DNA of 64,000 bases. It comes from an uncultured Tateyamaria sp. Lineage in GTDB: Bacteria > Pseudomonadota > Alphaproteobacteria > Rhodobacterales > Rhodobacteraceae. Location of the stretch: positions 372,001 through 436,000 of the forward strand of contig NZ_CANNES010000001.1 of NCBI RefSeq assembly GCF_947503705.1, in the 5' to 3' direction. Of the stretch, positions 45,811-55,433 are shown one piece after another. Below the pieces are notes generated by a model. It searched no databases, had not been told where the DNA came from, and saw only the letters and a program-made list of their open reading frames with translations. Both the position numbers and the translations under genes were made by a program. The number at the start of each line of letters is the position of its first letter. Position 1 is the stretch's first letter.

Positions 45811-45919
45811 CGGGGCAGTCTCCGAAAAGGCTATGTTGGGGTCACCTGGCGCTATAGCCGCCAAGCTTTGTTGATGCCAGCCTCGCAAATTTAGGCTTGT
45901 GCTCATGTCTCCATTTTAT

Positions 45920-45933
45920 TATTTCACGAAATA
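45920..45933 (+). promoter_or_regulatory. Candidate ArsR operator at the start of the arsenic operon
   Basis: TATTTC-AC-GAAATA is a near-perfect palindrome. It ends on the first base of the fused regulator's ATG. Position and symmetry suit autorepression by a winged-helix ArsR protein. No clear Shine-Dalgarno sequence is visible here, so translation may be leaderless or weak. Confidence 0.5.
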
Positions 45934-46778
45934 TGGAATCTTTGTTGATCAATCGCCTCTCGACCCTCGCCCATCCGGGTCGGATGGCCATGTTTCGCCT
46001 GCTCATGCGGCGCTGCCCGGATGAGGTGACCGCAGGCGAAATTGCTCAAGCACTCGACCTCAAGCCCAGCACTGCGTCAATTTACTTTTCCGCGCTCACC
46101 AAGGACGGCCTGATCACGCAGCGGCGCGAAGGCACTCGACTGCTCTATACCGTGAACCCAGCCGCGGCGCGCGAAGTTGTGGCCGGCATTTTCCTCGATT
46201 GCTGCCGTGGACGGGCTGATATGTGCCCCCCGGAAATCGCCACCCTGTTTCAAGACCTCGCGCCTTCGGACGACTCAAAGTTCAACGTTTTGTTTGTCTG
46301 TTCGGGCAACTCGGCCCGCTCCATCTTTGCCGAGGCAATTCTGCGGGACCTAGCCGGCGACCGTTTCAACGCTTTTTCCGCTGGCACAGCGCCGCGGGAC
46401 AGCGTGAACCTGCGCGTGCTTGAGCTGCTCAAGGCAAAAGGGCATGATGTAACAGAGCTGCGCACGAAAGGGGTTACGGAATTTCAAGCCCCGGACGCAC
46501 CCCGAATGGACTTTGTCTTTACCGTCTGTGACCGCGCCGCGAATGAGGATTGCCCAACCTGGGCCGGGCAGCCTGTTTCGGGTCATTGGGGCGTGCCCCC
46601 GCCGGTCAAGGCCAGCGGCACCGAGGCAGAACGCCGCCTCGCCTTTCAGCACGCTTACGGTGCACTGCAAAATCGTATCGCCGCCTTCACCGCCCTCCCG
46701 TTCGCGCTTTTGGATCGTGGAACGTTGCAAAAGCGCGTAGACGACATTGGCAAAGCGACAACCACACCGGGAAATTGA
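45933..46778 (+). CDS. ArsR regulator fused to LMW-phosphatase-type arsenate reductase
   Basis: The 281-residue protein has an N-terminal ArsR winged helix (about 1-85, with [20 protein letters not shown]). A likely As(III)-binding cysteine cluster follows (C90, C91, C98 in [12 protein letters not shown]). From about 117 there is a low-molecular-weight phosphatase-type arsenate reductase with C123-x5-R129 ([20 protein letters not shown]), [20 protein letters not shown] and [10 protein letters not shown]. It heads the operon with GAPDH and ArsJ, 4 bases before the GAPDH start. No As(III) efflux pump is nearby. The cluster resembles the C-terminal thiol site of Acidithiobacillus ArsR. Confidence 0.9.
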   Translation: MESLLINRLSTLAHPGRMAMFRLLMRRCPDEVTAGEIAQALDLKPSTASIYFSALTKDGLITQRREGTRLLYTVNPAAAREVVAGIFLDCCRGRADMCPPEIATLFQDLAPSDDSKFNVLFVCSGNSARSIFAEAILRDLAGDRFNAFSAGTAPRDSVNLRVLELLKAKGHDVTELRTKGVTEFQAPDAPRMDFVFTVCDRAANEDCPTWAGQPVSGHWGVPPPVKASGTEAERRLAFQHAYGALQNRIAAFTALPFALLDRGTLQKRVDDIGKATTTPGN

Positions 46779-46782
46779 TATT

Positions 46783-47781
46783 ATGACCACCTACGCTCTC
46801 AACGGCCTTGGCCGGATCGGCAAATTGGCTCTGCGCCCGCTTCTGGAACGCGGCGCAAAGATCGCATTCATCAACGATGCCGTGGGTGACCCGGCCATGC
46901 ACGCCCATCTGTTGGAATTCGACTCGGTTCATGGCCGTTGGCCCGCAGTGTTCTCTGCCGATGAGAATTCGATCACAATTGACGGCACCCGCATTCCAGT
47001 CACAAGCAGCCGCAGCTTGGAAGACCTGCCGCTGGACGGTGTGGACGTGATGATCGACTGTACGGGTGCCTTCAAGACCGAAGCCGCTCTCGCGCCCTAT
47101 TTCGCTGCTGGCATCCAAAAGGTTGTCGTCTCGGCCCCGGTCAAGGACGGCCCGACCGCCAATATCGTTTATGGCGTGAACGACGATGTTTATGACCCGG
47201 CGGCCCACCAAATCGTCACGGCAGCCAGCTGCACCACCAACTGTCTGGCCCCGGTGGTCAAGGTTCTGTTGGACGGCATCGGGATCAAGCACGGCTCAAT
47301 CACAACGATCCATGACGTGACCAACACCCAGACCATCGTTGACCGCCCTGCCAAGGATTTGCGCCGCGCGCGCTCGGCCCTCACAAACCTGATCCCCACG
47401 ACAACCGGCTCGGCCACGGCGATCACGCTGATTTACCCGGAGCTCAAGGGCAAGCTGAACGGCCATGCCGTCCGTGTCCCGCTGCTCAATGCATCCATCA
47501 CCGATTGCGTGTTTGAGATGGCTCGCGAAACGACGGTCGAAGAGGTCAATGGCCTGTTCGAGGCTGCCGCCAATGGCCCCCTCACGGGCATTCTGGGCTA
47601 TGAAACCCGGCCCCTTGTATCGTCGGACTATACCAACGACCAACGCAGCAGCATCGTGGACGGCCTGTCGACGATGGTGGTGAACGGCACACAGCTCAAA
47701 GTCTATGCCTGGTATGACAACGAATATGGTTATGCCTACCGCCTTGTGGACGTGGCCCTGATGGTTGGCGGCAAGTTGTGA
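46783..47781 (+). CDS. ArsJ-associated glyceraldehyde-3-phosphate dehydrogenase
   Basis: The 332-residue GAPDH has a Rossmann start [20 protein letters not shown]. The catalytic cysteine C150 ([16 protein letters not shown]) and H177 ([11 protein letters not shown]) are in place. Its stop overlaps the arsJ start (GTGA). In known ars operons this GAPDH uses arsenate in place of phosphate to form 1-arseno-3-phosphoglycerate, which ArsJ exports. The close linkage to arsJ supports that role over a glycolytic one. Confidence 0.93.
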   Translation: MTTYALNGLGRIGKLALRPLLERGAKIAFINDAVGDPAMHAHLLEFDSVHGRWPAVFSADENSITIDGTRIPVTSSRSLEDLPLDGVDVMIDCTGAFKTEAALAPYFAAGIQKVVVSAPVKDGPTANIVYGVNDDVYDPAAHQIVTAASCTTNCLAPVVKVLLDGIGIKHGSITTIHDVTNTQTIVDRPAKDLRRARSALTNLIPTTTGSATAITLIYPELKGKLNGHAVRVPLLNASITDCVFEMARETTVEEVNGLFEAAANGPLTGILGYETRPLVSSDYTNDQRSSIVDGLSTMVVNGTQLKVYAWYDNEYGYAYRLVDVALMVGGKL

Positions 47782-49037
47782 CGCGGCCCGCGGGGTTCTC
47801 TGCCTACGTCACCGTGACGGCCGCCTATTGGGCCTTCATGCTGACGGACGGGGCCTTGCGGATGCTCGTTCTGCTGCACTTTCACACGCTTGGCTTTTCG
47901 CCGGTGCAGCTGGCCTATCTCTTTGTGCTTTACGAGGTGGCGGGGGTGATCACCAACGTTTTGGCAGGTTGGATCGCGGCGCGGTTTGGGCTGACCTCGA
48001 CACTTTATGCCGGACTGTCTTTGCAGGTCGTGGCGCTGTTGGCACTGGCACAGCTTGATCCCGCGTGGGGCATCACAGCCTCGGTAATCTTTGTGATGCT
48101 GGTCCAAGGGCTGTCTGGCGTGGCCAAGGACCTGGCCAAAATGGGATCAAAGAGCGCGGTCAAGATCTTGGCCCCTGACACCAGCGGCGCACTCTTTCGC
48201 TGGGTCGCCTTGCTCACCGGGTCCAAGAACGCGGTGAAGGGCACCGGCTTCCTGCTCGGCGCGGTACTGCTCGCAGTCTTTGGCTTTGTGCCCTCGGTTC
48301 TGGCGATGGCGGCCATCCTTTTTGCCATCCTGATCGCCGTGGTGATCGGCATGCCAGCGGGCCTGCCGATGGGGCGCAAGGGGGTCCGGTTCGCAGAGGT
48401 GCTTGCTCACTCTTCCAACGTCACTTGGCTCAGCCTGTCGCGGCTTTTTCTCTTTGGGGCGCGGGACGTGTGGTTTGTGGTTGGCATCCCGATCTATTTC
48501 TATGCGGTTCTTTCGGACGGGTCAGAAGCAGGCAACCGCGCCGCATTCTTCATGATCGGGGCGTTCATGGCAGTCTGGACAATCTTCTATGGCTTCGTCC
48601 AGTGGCAGGCACCCCGCATTCTGCGCGCCACCTCACGGAACGAAGAACAGACCCTGACACAGGCCAAATTGTGGGTTGCACTTCTGGTGATTGTGCCGGG
48701 CGCGCTTGCCGCTTTGGTTTGGATGTCTGACGCCCCTTCCACCGCACTTACCATCACAGTTGTGATCGGCCTCTTGGCTTTTGGCGGTCTCTTTGCGGTG
48801 AACTCATCGCTCCATTCCTACCTCATCCTCAGCTTTACGGATGCTGAACGGGTCACGATGGATGTGGGGTTCTACTATATGTCCAACGCCGCCGGGCGGC
48901 TGGTCGGGACGGTCCTGTCAGGGCTCAGCTATCAATTGGGCGGCCTGCCGCTCTGCCTAGGCACAGCGGCGGTTATGATCTGCCTCAGCTTTCTCGGGAT
49001 ACAGCAACTGAAGCCAAGGCAGATGCTCACGGCTTAG
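47778..49037 (+). CDS. arsJ: Organoarsenical efflux MFS transporter ArsJ
   Basis: The start is GTG at 47778; the 419-residue protein has about 12 membrane helices. [40 protein letters not shown] and [20 protein letters not shown] are highly characteristic of ArsJ. It exports the unstable 1-arseno-3-phosphoglycerate made by the coupled GAPDH. It is convergent with coxG, with only 2 bases between the stop codons. Confidence 0.94.
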   Translation: MTRPAGFSAYVTVTAAYWAFMLTDGALRMLVLLHFHTLGFSPVQLAYLFVLYEVAGVITNVLAGWIAARFGLTSTLYAGLSLQVVALLALAQLDPAWGITASVIFVMLVQGLSGVAKDLAKMGSKSAVKILAPDTSGALFRWVALLTGSKNAVKGTGFLLGAVLLAVFGFVPSVLAMAAILFAILIAVVIGMPAGLPMGRKGVRFAEVLAHSSNVTWLSLSRLFLFGARDVWFVVGIPIYFYAVLSDGSEAGNRAAFFMIGAFMAVWTIFYGFVQWQAPRILRATSRNEEQTLTQAKLWVALLVIVPGALAALVWMSDAPSTALTITVVIGLLAFGGLFAVNSSLHSYLILSFTDAERVTMDVGFYYMSNAAGRLVGTVLSGLSYQLGGLPLCLGTAAVMICLSFLGIQQLKPRQMLTA

Positions 49038-49039
49038 GC

Positions 49040-49492
49040 TCAGGCTGTTTCCGTCTCGTCCACCACCTCGGCAAAGGCGGTAAAGAATTTGCCAGCCAGC
49101 TTTTTGGCCGTACTCTGGATCAACCGGCTTCCCAATTGGGCCAGTTTGCCTCCTATGGCTGCCTTGGCATCATAGCGCAGGATTGTGGTATCCCCGTCGG
49201 CCGTGAGGGTCACATCCGCCCCGCCCTTGGCATGACCCGCCGCACCGCCATTGCCCTGGCCCGTCAGCGAAAAAGCATCCGGCGCGCCCGACGTGTCTAA
49301 TTCAACCGTCCCAGTAAACCGCGCCTTCACCGGCCCAACCTTGAGGACAACCTTGGCCTCAAGCTCCGTCTCCGAATGCTTGATCAACTCTTCACAGCCC
49401 GGGATGCACTGGCGCAGCACCTCCGGGTCGTTCAGGGCGGCATAAACCCGATCCTTGGGAGCATTGATGACAATCTCGTCCGAGAGTTCCAT
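49040..49492 (-). CDS. coxG: CoxG, SRPBCC carbon monoxide dehydrogenase subunit G
   Basis: The ATG at 49492 has AAGGA upstream; the protein has 150 residues. MELSDEIVINAPKDRVYAAL, DPEVLRQCIPGCEELIKHSE and the C-terminal AKKLAGKFFTAFAEVVDE match CoxG. It is an SRPBCC-fold protein thought to link CO dehydrogenase to the membrane or the quinone pool. It is the last gene of the cox operon. Confidence 0.92.
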   Translation of the reverse strand: MELSDEIVINAPKDRVYAALNDPEVLRQCIPGCEELIKHSETELEAKVVLKVGPVKARFTGTVELDTSGAPDAFSLTGQGNGGAAGHAKGGADVTLTADGDTTILRYDAKAAIGGKLAQLGSRLIQSTAKKLAGKFFTAFAEVVDETETA

Positions 49493-49506
49493 AGCGAGGT
49501 CCTTTT

Positions 49507-49608
49507 TCAGCAACAGGGAAATTTGATGGCGGCCAGCTGCTCGGCCTGGGCCGGGGTCAGGGCCGCCTTGCGGCGAAGTGCGATGAAGGCCGTCCAAAGC
49601 TTGCGCAT
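49507..49608 (-). CDS. 33-codon ORF ending in CC between coxF and coxG
   Basis: The ATG at 49608 has AAAGGA six bases upstream and reads MRKLWTAFIALRRKAALTPA, then QAEQLAAIKFPCC and TGA. It lies 19 bases after the coxF stop and 14 bases before the coxG ATG, inside the operon. It has a basic amphipathic helix and a terminal dicysteine. I know no family for it. It may be a real mini-protein or a leader for coxG. Translation is not shown. Confidence 0.5.
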   Translation of the reverse strand: MRKLWTAFIALRRKAALTPAQAEQLAAIKFPCC

Positions 49609-49627
49609 GTTGTATCCTTTGATGATG

Positions 49628-50407
49628 TCAGCCGTCATGAGGTTTCACCGACCGGCGACGTACGCTGACCAATTCGGCCAGGATCGACAGGGCAATCTCT
49701 TCTGGTGTGACCGCACCGATATCGAGGCCCGCAGGGGCCTTGACCGCGTCGATCTTATCGCGGGGCAAGCCCTTGGCCTCTAGCTTGTCCGCCAAGGTTG
49801 CGAATTTCCGGCGACTTCCGACAAAGGCGATGTGATCAGCCCCGTGCGACAGGGCTTGGGTCAGGGCATCCATGTCCCCCTGTCCTTGCGTGGCAATGAC
49901 GATAACCCGTTGGCGATGGCCCGGCTCATTGGTCAGAACCGACGCTTCTGACCAATGAAACTGCGGGGCCAAAATACTCAGCGCCTGCGCCACCGGCGAG
50001 CCACCCAGCACCACCAGTTGCGGCATGGGAAGGCACGGTTCGATAAAGATGTCGACGCTGCCCCGCGATGGGCAGCCGTTGCGGTCAAAGCGCGTGCCAT
50101 CCACCTCGTCGCCAGCAGTTACGCCCTTTTCGGCCAGCAAATCCTCGGGCGCGACGGACACCAGTTGGGGTGTCCCATCCTGTAACGCGGTCAAAGCAGC
50201 CCGGCGCACCGCACCTCGGGTACAACCGCCGCCCAACCAACCATGCAAAATCGTGCCATCCGCGCTCAGCAGGGCCTTGGCACCGGGTTTGGCCGCTGTT
50301 GCCCCAGCCGTGCGCACGATGGTCGCAAAGGCAAAGGGTTCGTCCCGGGCCCGCAACGCTTGTGCCGCTTCGGCAAGATCTGTGGATTGGAACTCTGCCG
50401 GGGTCAT
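49628..50407 (-). CDS. coxF: XdhC/CoxF family maturation protein
   Basis: The 259-residue protein has the XdhC motifs FATIVRTAGATAAKPGAKAL, HGWLGGGCTRGAVRRAALTA and RGSVDIFIEPCLP. A C-terminal Rossmann part follows (VVLGGSPVAQALSILAPQFH, AHIAFVGSRRKFATL-like, with TPEEIALSILAELVSVRR). XdhC/CoxF proteins deliver sulfurated cofactor to molybdenum hydroxylases. It overlaps coxE by 4 bases. Confidence 0.9.
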   Translation of the reverse strand: MTPAEFQSTDLAEAAQALRARDEPFAFATIVRTAGATAAKPGAKALLSADGTILHGWLGGGCTRGAVRRAALTALQDGTPQLVSVAPEDLLAEKGVTAGDEVDGTRFDRNGCPSRGSVDIFIEPCLPMPQLVVLGGSPVAQALSILAPQFHWSEASVLTNEPGHRQRVIVIATQGQGDMDALTQALSHGADHIAFVGSRRKFATLADKLEAKGLPRDKIDAVKAPAGLDIGAVTPEEIALSILAELVSVRRRSVKPHDG

Positions 50408-51585
50408 AGGATCGCCAGATCCCGCTCCAACGCCGCAAGATCGTCCAGCGTATTCGCCGCATTAAAGAGATCGACATACGGCAGCGCCGCCGCCATCCCC
50501 CCGGCCACCGGCGCATAATCGCGCCAGCCCTTCAGGGGGTTCAGCCAGATCACCTTGCACCCGCGTTTTCTAAGCTTGGCCAGCGCCACGCCAATGGCCT
50601 CAGGCGGGGCCGTGTCATAACCATCCGACAGGATCAGCACCACGCTGCGCCCATCGACAAACCGCTTGGCATAGGTGTCGGCAAACTGTAGCAGTGACGG
50701 CCCAATCTTGGACCCGCCGCCAAACCCATCCGCCATCAAAGACATGCGCCCGATGGCGCGCATCGCATCCTTGTCGCGCAGCGCCTCGGTGATCCGCACA
50801 AGACGCGTGTGAAAAAGGTAGGCATCCGCCGCCGTATCGGCCCGCATCAACCCGGCGAGAAAGGACAGGAATACCTGCGCGTAGACCGACATCGACCCCG
50901 ACACATCGCACAGCGCCACAATCTTGCGGGTGCGGTCAGGGCGACGCTTGCGCAACAACCTAACGGGCTCACCTCCGGTGGCGAGGCTTTGGCGAATGGT
51001 CTTGCGAAAGTGCAGCCGGTCGCCCTTGCGCGCCGCGATCCGGCGCCGGGACCGGCGGTCGCGCAGCGCAGCCCCAAGGCGGCGCGCGACGGCCTCGGCC
51101 TCGGCGATCTCTTCGGGGCGGACCATCTCGCGAAGGTCCTTGCGGGACAGGTTGCGCACCTCTGTCGCGATCAGCTTGCCGGTGCCATCGCTGTCCGCAT
51201 CACCCTGGTCGGCATCGGGCGCCGTAGCCGACCCACTGTTGCTGGCATCCTGCCCCTTGGCATCACGGGACGAATGCACATCGTCACTGATACCGCTGGA
51301 TTTGGTTGGAACGACCTTCTGCTTCACCCGCCCCGCATCCAGCCAATAGCTGTCAAACAGGGCATCAAACCGCTCCGCTTCTTCCTTGCAGCCGGTGCAA
51401 ACGGCGCGCAAAGCGCGACGGCTGTCTTCCGGTTTAGCGGCAGCCACGTGGGTCAGGGCGGCGAGGGCCAAGTCTGCCTCGGCCACACCCAATCGCAATC
51501 TATTCTGCCGTAGATGCGCAACAAAGCCACCGACACGCGCGGCAGGCCCGGGATCCCGCCCCGCAAAGCGGGTCACGCGGCTCAT
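50404..51585 (-). CDS. coxE: VWA domain protein CoxE
   Basis: The 393-residue protein has a von Willebrand A domain in the C-terminal half. The MIDAS motif is DVSGSMS, with LMADGFGGGSKIGPSLLQFA and VLILSDGYDTAPPEAIGVAL. The N-terminal half is charged and partly low complexity. CoxE works with the CoxD AAA+ protein in maturing the Cu-S-Mo site of CO dehydrogenase. It overlaps both coxD and coxF by 4 bases. Confidence 0.93.
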   Translation of the reverse strand: MSRVTRFAGRDPGPAARVGGFVAHLRQNRLRLGVAEADLALAALTHVAAAKPEDSRRALRAVCTGCKEEAERFDALFDSYWLDAGRVKQKVVPTKSSGISDDVHSSRDAKGQDASNSGSATAPDADQGDADSDGTGKLIATEVRNLSRKDLREMVRPEEIAEAEAVARRLGAALRDRRSRRRIAARKGDRLHFRKTIRQSLATGGEPVRLLRKRRPDRTRKIVALCDVSGSMSVYAQVFLSFLAGLMRADTAADAYLFHTRLVRITEALRDKDAMRAIGRMSLMADGFGGGSKIGPSLLQFADTYAKRFVDGRSVVLILSDGYDTAPPEAIGVALAKLRKRGCKVIWLNPLKGWRDYAPVAGGMAAALPYVDLFNAANTLDDLAALERDLAIL

Positions 51586-52457
51586 GCCGCCCTCCCCGCA
51601 ATGCGGCTGGCCACTTCGACCGTGACCTGCGCCTGATCGCTTTGCGTCTTGAGCAAAGTTGTGAGTGTGGATTGAAGCACCGCCGGATCAGAAGTGAGGT
51701 CGGCAATGCCCAAACCCATGAGAGCCGCCGCAAAATCCAGTGTCTCGGCAATGCCGGGGGTCTTCTCCAACTCCTCCTCGCGAAGTTTCTGGACAAAGCC
51801 CACGATCTGACCCGCCAAACGCGCCTCAACGCCCGGACAACGGGCCTTGAGTATGGCCAGTTCCGTTTCCCGGTCGGGATAGTCCACGTAAGTGTATAGG
51901 CACCTGCGGCGCAGTGCATCCGACAGGTCGCGAGTGCCATTCGAGGTCAGGATGACAATCGGCCGCGAGGTCGCCGTGATTGTCCCAAGCTCGGGGATGG
52001 ACACCTGATAATCGGACAGGATTTCCAGCAGATAAGCTTCGAACTCCTCATCCGCCCGGTCAATCTCGTCAATCAGCAAAACCGGCGGCACATCCTGTGT
52101 GATGGCCGCCAGCAGCGGCCGCTCCAACAAAAAATCGCGGGAAAAGATACGCGCCTCAACCGCCTTGCCAGTTTTGCCATCCTCAGCCGCCGCGCGGATG
52201 GTCAACAACTGACGCTGGTAGTTCCACTCGTAAATCGCCTGCGCCGCATCCAACCCTTCATAGCATTGCAGCCGGATCAGGCGGGTGTCGCGAACCGCCG
52301 CCAAGGTGCGCGCAATCTCGGTCTTGCCAACGCCCGCCGCCCCCTCAAGCAGTAAGGGCCGACCAAGCGACAGGGCCAGATGCAAGGCTACAGCCAGATC
52401 ATCCGAGGCCACATAGCCCTCGCTCGCCAGCGCGGTTTTGAGTTCAGTCCAGGTCAT
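51582..52457 (-). CDS. coxD: AAA+ ATPase CoxD (MoxR family)
   Basis: The ATG at 52457 gives 291 residues. Walker A is LEGAAGVGKTEIARTLAAVR, Walker B is VLLIDEIDRADEEFEAYLLE, and sensor 1 is VILTSNGTRDLSDALRRRCL. CoxD acts as a chaperone for inserting sulfur and copper into the CoxL active site. A family 2 repeat lies in the 44-base gap after coxL, so read-through may be reduced. Confidence 0.93.
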   Translation of the reverse strand: MTWTELKTALASEGYVASDDLAVALHLALSLGRPLLLEGAAGVGKTEIARTLAAVRDTRLIRLQCYEGLDAAQAIYEWNYQRQLLTIRAAAEDGKTGKAVEARIFSRDFLLERPLLAAITQDVPPVLLIDEIDRADEEFEAYLLEILSDYQVSIPELGTITATSRPIVILTSNGTRDLSDALRRRCLYTYVDYPDRETELAILKARCPGVEARLAGQIVGFVQKLREEELEKTPGIAETLDFAAALMGLGIADLTSDPAVLQSTLTTLLKTQSDQAQVTVEVASRIAGRAA

Positions 52458-52469
52458 GCAAATCTCCGC

Positions 52470-52491
52470 AAGGCGGGGTGTACCCCGCCCT
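52470..52491 (-). repeat. Intergenic palindromic repeat, family 2 copy F
   Basis: AAGGCGGGGT and ACCCCGCCCT flank a 2-base loop between coxL and coxD. It may lower expression of the accessory genes relative to the structural ones. Related copies lie at 22051-22076 and 44482-44505. Confidence 0.55.
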
Positions 52492-52501
52492 ACTCCTCGT
52501 T

Positions 52502-54928
52502 TCACTCGTGCAGACCAAGTTCATTGGCGGTCTTCCAGATCCGCCAATGGTCATGCGGCATGTTGGTGTGCCGATTGCCGAAGGGCCGGAACGCATCCTG
52601 TACCGCATTCGAGAAACAGGGCACGCCACCCACATGGGGGCTTTCTCCGACGCCCTTCGCCCCGATGGGGTGATGCGGGCTGGGCGTGACGGTGTGGTCC
52701 GTCTCGTAGTTCGGAACCTCCCACGCTGTGGGCAGGAAAAAGTCCATCAACGTGCCCGTTTTGACGTTGCCCATATCGTCATAGGCAATTTCCTGGCCCA
52801 ACGAGACGGCCAGTGCCTCGGTTAAGCCGCCATGCACCTGCCCCTCGATGATCATCGGATTGATCCGCGTGCCGCAATCGTCCAGCGCATAAAAGCGGCG
52901 GATGTCCGGCACGCCGGTGTCGACGTCGATATCCATGACACAGACATAGGCCCCGAACGGATAGGTCATGTTGGGCGGGTCGTAATAGCTGACCGCCTCC
53001 AACCCTGGCTCAAGCCCCGGGATCGCCTGATTGTAGGCGGCAAAGGCAACTTCCTTCATCGTCTTGAACCGCTCTGGCGCGCCCTTGACCACAAACCGAT
53101 CCACGTCGAATTCAACGTCATTGTCGTGGACCTCAAGCAAGTAGGCGGCAATCATCTGGGCCTTGGCCCTGATCTTGCGCCCCGCCATGGCAGTAGCCGC
53201 CCCCGCAACGGGGGTGGAGCGGGAGCCATATGTGCCCAGACCATAAGGGGCAGTATCGGTGTCCCCTTCCTCGATCGTGATACTGTCTGCTGGCAGGCCA
53301 ATTTCCGTGGCCAGGATTTGCGCAAATGTTGTCGCGTGTCCCTGTCCCTGGGAAATCGTGCCAAGCCGAGCGATCGCCGACCCCGTAGGATGGATGCGGA
53401 TTTCGCAACTGTCGAACATGCCAAGGCCCAGAATATCGCAATTCTTGACCGGGCCTGCGCCCACGATCTCGGTGAAAAAGCTCAGGCCAATCCCCATAAG
53501 CGACCGCGTCTTGCCCGCCTTGAAATCTTCGACCCTTTGCGCCTGTTCGGCCCTCAAACCGGCATAATCCACCGTCTCAAGCGCCTTATCCCAGGCAGTG
53601 TGATAGTCACCGCTGTCATATTCCCAACCCAGCGCGGCCTTGTACGGGAACTGCTCTTTCTTGATGAAGTTCATACGCCGCAACTCGGCCGCGTCCATGT
53701 TCAACTCAATCGCCAGAACTTCGATCATCCGTTCGATGAAATACACGGCCTCGGTCACCCGGAAGGAACAGCGATAGCTGACGCCGCCGGGGGCCTTGTT
53801 GGTGTAAACTCCGTCCACCTCAAGGTACGCGGTCGGAATGTCATAGGAGCCGGTGCAGATGTTCATGAAACCGGCGGGGAACTTGGTCGGGTCGGCGCAG
53901 GCGTCGAACCCGCCATGATCCGCCACCACCTGACAATGCAGGCCGGTGATCTTGCCCTCTTTGGTGGCGGCGATCTTGCCCGTCATGTGGTAGTCGCGGG
54001 CAAAGGCGGTGGTCATCAGGTTGTCCATCCGGTCCTCGATCCACTTGACCGGTTTGCCCGTGACAATGGACGCCACGACCGAACAGACATAGCCGGGATA
54101 GGCCCCAACCTTGTTGCCGAAACCCCCGCCGATATCGGGGGAAATCACGCGAATGTTGTGCTCTTCAATGCCCGAGATCAGGGACACGACTGTCCGGATC
54201 GCATGTGGCGCCTGGAAGGTGCCCCAAAGCGTCAGCTTGCCGTTGACCTTGTCCATAGACGCAACACAGCCGCAGGTTTCCAACGGGCACGGATGCGTGC
54301 GGTGGTAATACATCGATTCCGTGGCCACCACGTCAGCCTCGGCAATGACCTGATCGGTCGGGTCCTTGTCGCCCGCTTCCCAGGTAAAAATATGGTTGGG
54401 ATGCTTGCGGGCACCATGGGCCCCATCGGGGACGGAGCCATCCTCAGCCACCAAATCCTCGCGCAGTACCACGTCCGATTGCAGCGCCTCAAACGGGTCA
54501 ACGATGACGGGCAGTTCTTCGTACTCAACCTCGACCAATTCGATACCGTCAGCGGCGGCATAGCGGTCTTCGGCCACGACAAAGGCGACCTCCTGCCCCT
54601 GAAACAACACTTTGCCATCGGCCAGCACCATCTGTTTGTCGCCCGCCAAGGTCGGCATCCAATGCAGGCCCAATGGCTCAAGATCAGCCGCAGTCAAAAC
54701 GGCCAAAACACCCGGAACTTTCAGCGCTTCTTCGGTATTGATGCTGGTGATGCGCGCGTGGGCATAGGGGGAGCGGACGAAATCGCCAAAAAGCATCCCG
54801 TCCAGCTTGATGTCGTCGACATAATTGCCCTTGCCTTGGGTGAACCGCGCGTCCTCGACCCGCTTGCGCGAGCAACCCATGCCCTTGAGGTTGTCGACCC
54901 GTTCGTCGCGTGTAATTTCGTCCTTCAT
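52502..54928 (-). CDS. coxL: Form I carbon monoxide dehydrogenase large subunit CoxL
   Basis: The ATG at 54928 gives 808 residues. The active-site loop SYRCSFR (384-390, with C387) is the form I CODH signature AYXCSFR with Ser for the first Ala. The catalytic Glu is E762 ([13 protein letters not shown]). HLHG-type form II loops (AYRGAGR) are absent. The Mo-pterin binding regions [18 protein letters not shown] and [20 protein letters not shown] are intact. It oxidises CO to CO2. It overlaps coxS by 4 bases. Confidence 0.96.
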   Translation of the reverse strand: MKDEITRDERVDNLKGMGCSRKRVEDARFTQGKGNYVDDIKLDGMLFGDFVRSPYAHARITSINTEEALKVPGVLAVLTAADLEPLGLHWMPTLAGDKQMVLADGKVLFQGQEVAFVVAEDRYAAADGIELVEVEYEELPVIVDPFEALQSDVVLREDLVAEDGSVPDGAHGARKHPNHIFTWEAGDKDPTDQVIAEADVVATESMYYHRTHPCPLETCGCVASMDKVNGKLTLWGTFQAPHAIRTVVSLISGIEEHNIRVISPDIGGGFGNKVGAYPGYVCSVVASIVTGKPVKWIEDRMDNLMTTAFARDYHMTGKIAATKEGKITGLHCQVVADHGGFDACADPTKFPAGFMNICTGSYDIPTAYLEVDGVYTNKAPGGVSYRCSFRVTEAVYFIERMIEVLAIELNMDAAELRRMNFIKKEQFPYKAALGWEYDSGDYHTAWDKALETVDYAGLRAEQAQRVEDFKAGKTRSLMGIGLSFFTEIVGAGPVKNCDILGLGMFDSCEIRIHPTGSAIARLGTISQGQGHATTFAQILATEIGLPADSITIEEGDTDTAPYGLGTYGSRSTPVAGAATAMAGRKIRAKAQMIAAYLLEVHDNDVEFDVDRFVVKGAPERFKTMKEVAFAAYNQAIPGLEPGLEAVSYYDPPNMTYPFGAYVCVMDIDVDTGVPDIRRFYALDDCGTRINPMIIEGQVHGGLTEALAVSLGQEIAYDDMGNVKTGTLMDFFLPTAWEVPNYETDHTVTPSPHHPIGAKGVGESPHVGGVPCFSNAVQDAFRPFGNRHTNMPHDHWRIWKTANELGLHE

Positions 54929-55419
54929 TCTGCGGCCTCCTTGGCGGCTGACATCTCGGCGGCAGCGGCCTGAATGGATTTCACGATGTTCTGATAGCCT
55001 GTGCAGCGGCACAGATTGCCCGCCATGCCGAACCGAATTTCTTCTTCAGTCGGGTTCGGGATTTCTTCCAACAGCTTGGTGGCGCGGGTAATCATCCCCG
55101 GCGTGCAATACCCGCATTGCAACCCGTGATGTTCCTTGAACGCCTCTTGCAGCGGATGCAGGTTATCTGGCCCGCCAATCCCCTCGATGGTGGTGATGTC
55201 GGCCCCATCAGCCTGCGCCACGAACATCGTGCAGGATTTGACAGATTTGCCGCCGATTGTGACGGTGCAGGCCCCGCAATGGGAGGTTTCGCAGCCGATA
55301 TGCGGGCCCGTGATGTTCAGACGTTCCCGCAGGGTGTAGATCAACAGCTCGCGCGGTTCGGCCAGGAATTCCTCTTCCTTGCCGTTCACCGTCAGTGTGA
55401 TGTGCATTTTCTTTGGCAT
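54925..55419 (-). CDS. coxS: Carbon monoxide dehydrogenase small subunit CoxS
   Basis: The 164-residue protein carries two [2Fe-2S] clusters: C43, C48, C51, C63 ([17 protein letters not shown]) and C102, C105, C137, C139 ([23 protein letters not shown]). It passes electrons from the Mo site to the FAD subunit. The order coxM-coxS-coxL is canonical. Confidence 0.96.
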   Translation of the reverse strand: MPKKMHITLTVNGKEEEFLAEPRELLIYTLRERLNITGPHIGCETSHCGACTVTIGGKSVKSCTMFVAQADGADITTIEGIGGPDNLHPLQEAFKEHHGLQCGYCTPGMITRATKLLEEIPNPTEEEIRFGMAGNLCRCTGYQNIVKSIQAAAAEMSAAKEAAE

Positions 55420-55433
55420 ATCCGTGATACTCC

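Noticed and set aside
52832-54973. A 713-codon open frame on the plus strand across coxL
   Set aside because: It lies wholly antisense to coxL, whose motifs and length are clear. The predicted protein has no recognisable domain. High GC makes long antisense frames common.
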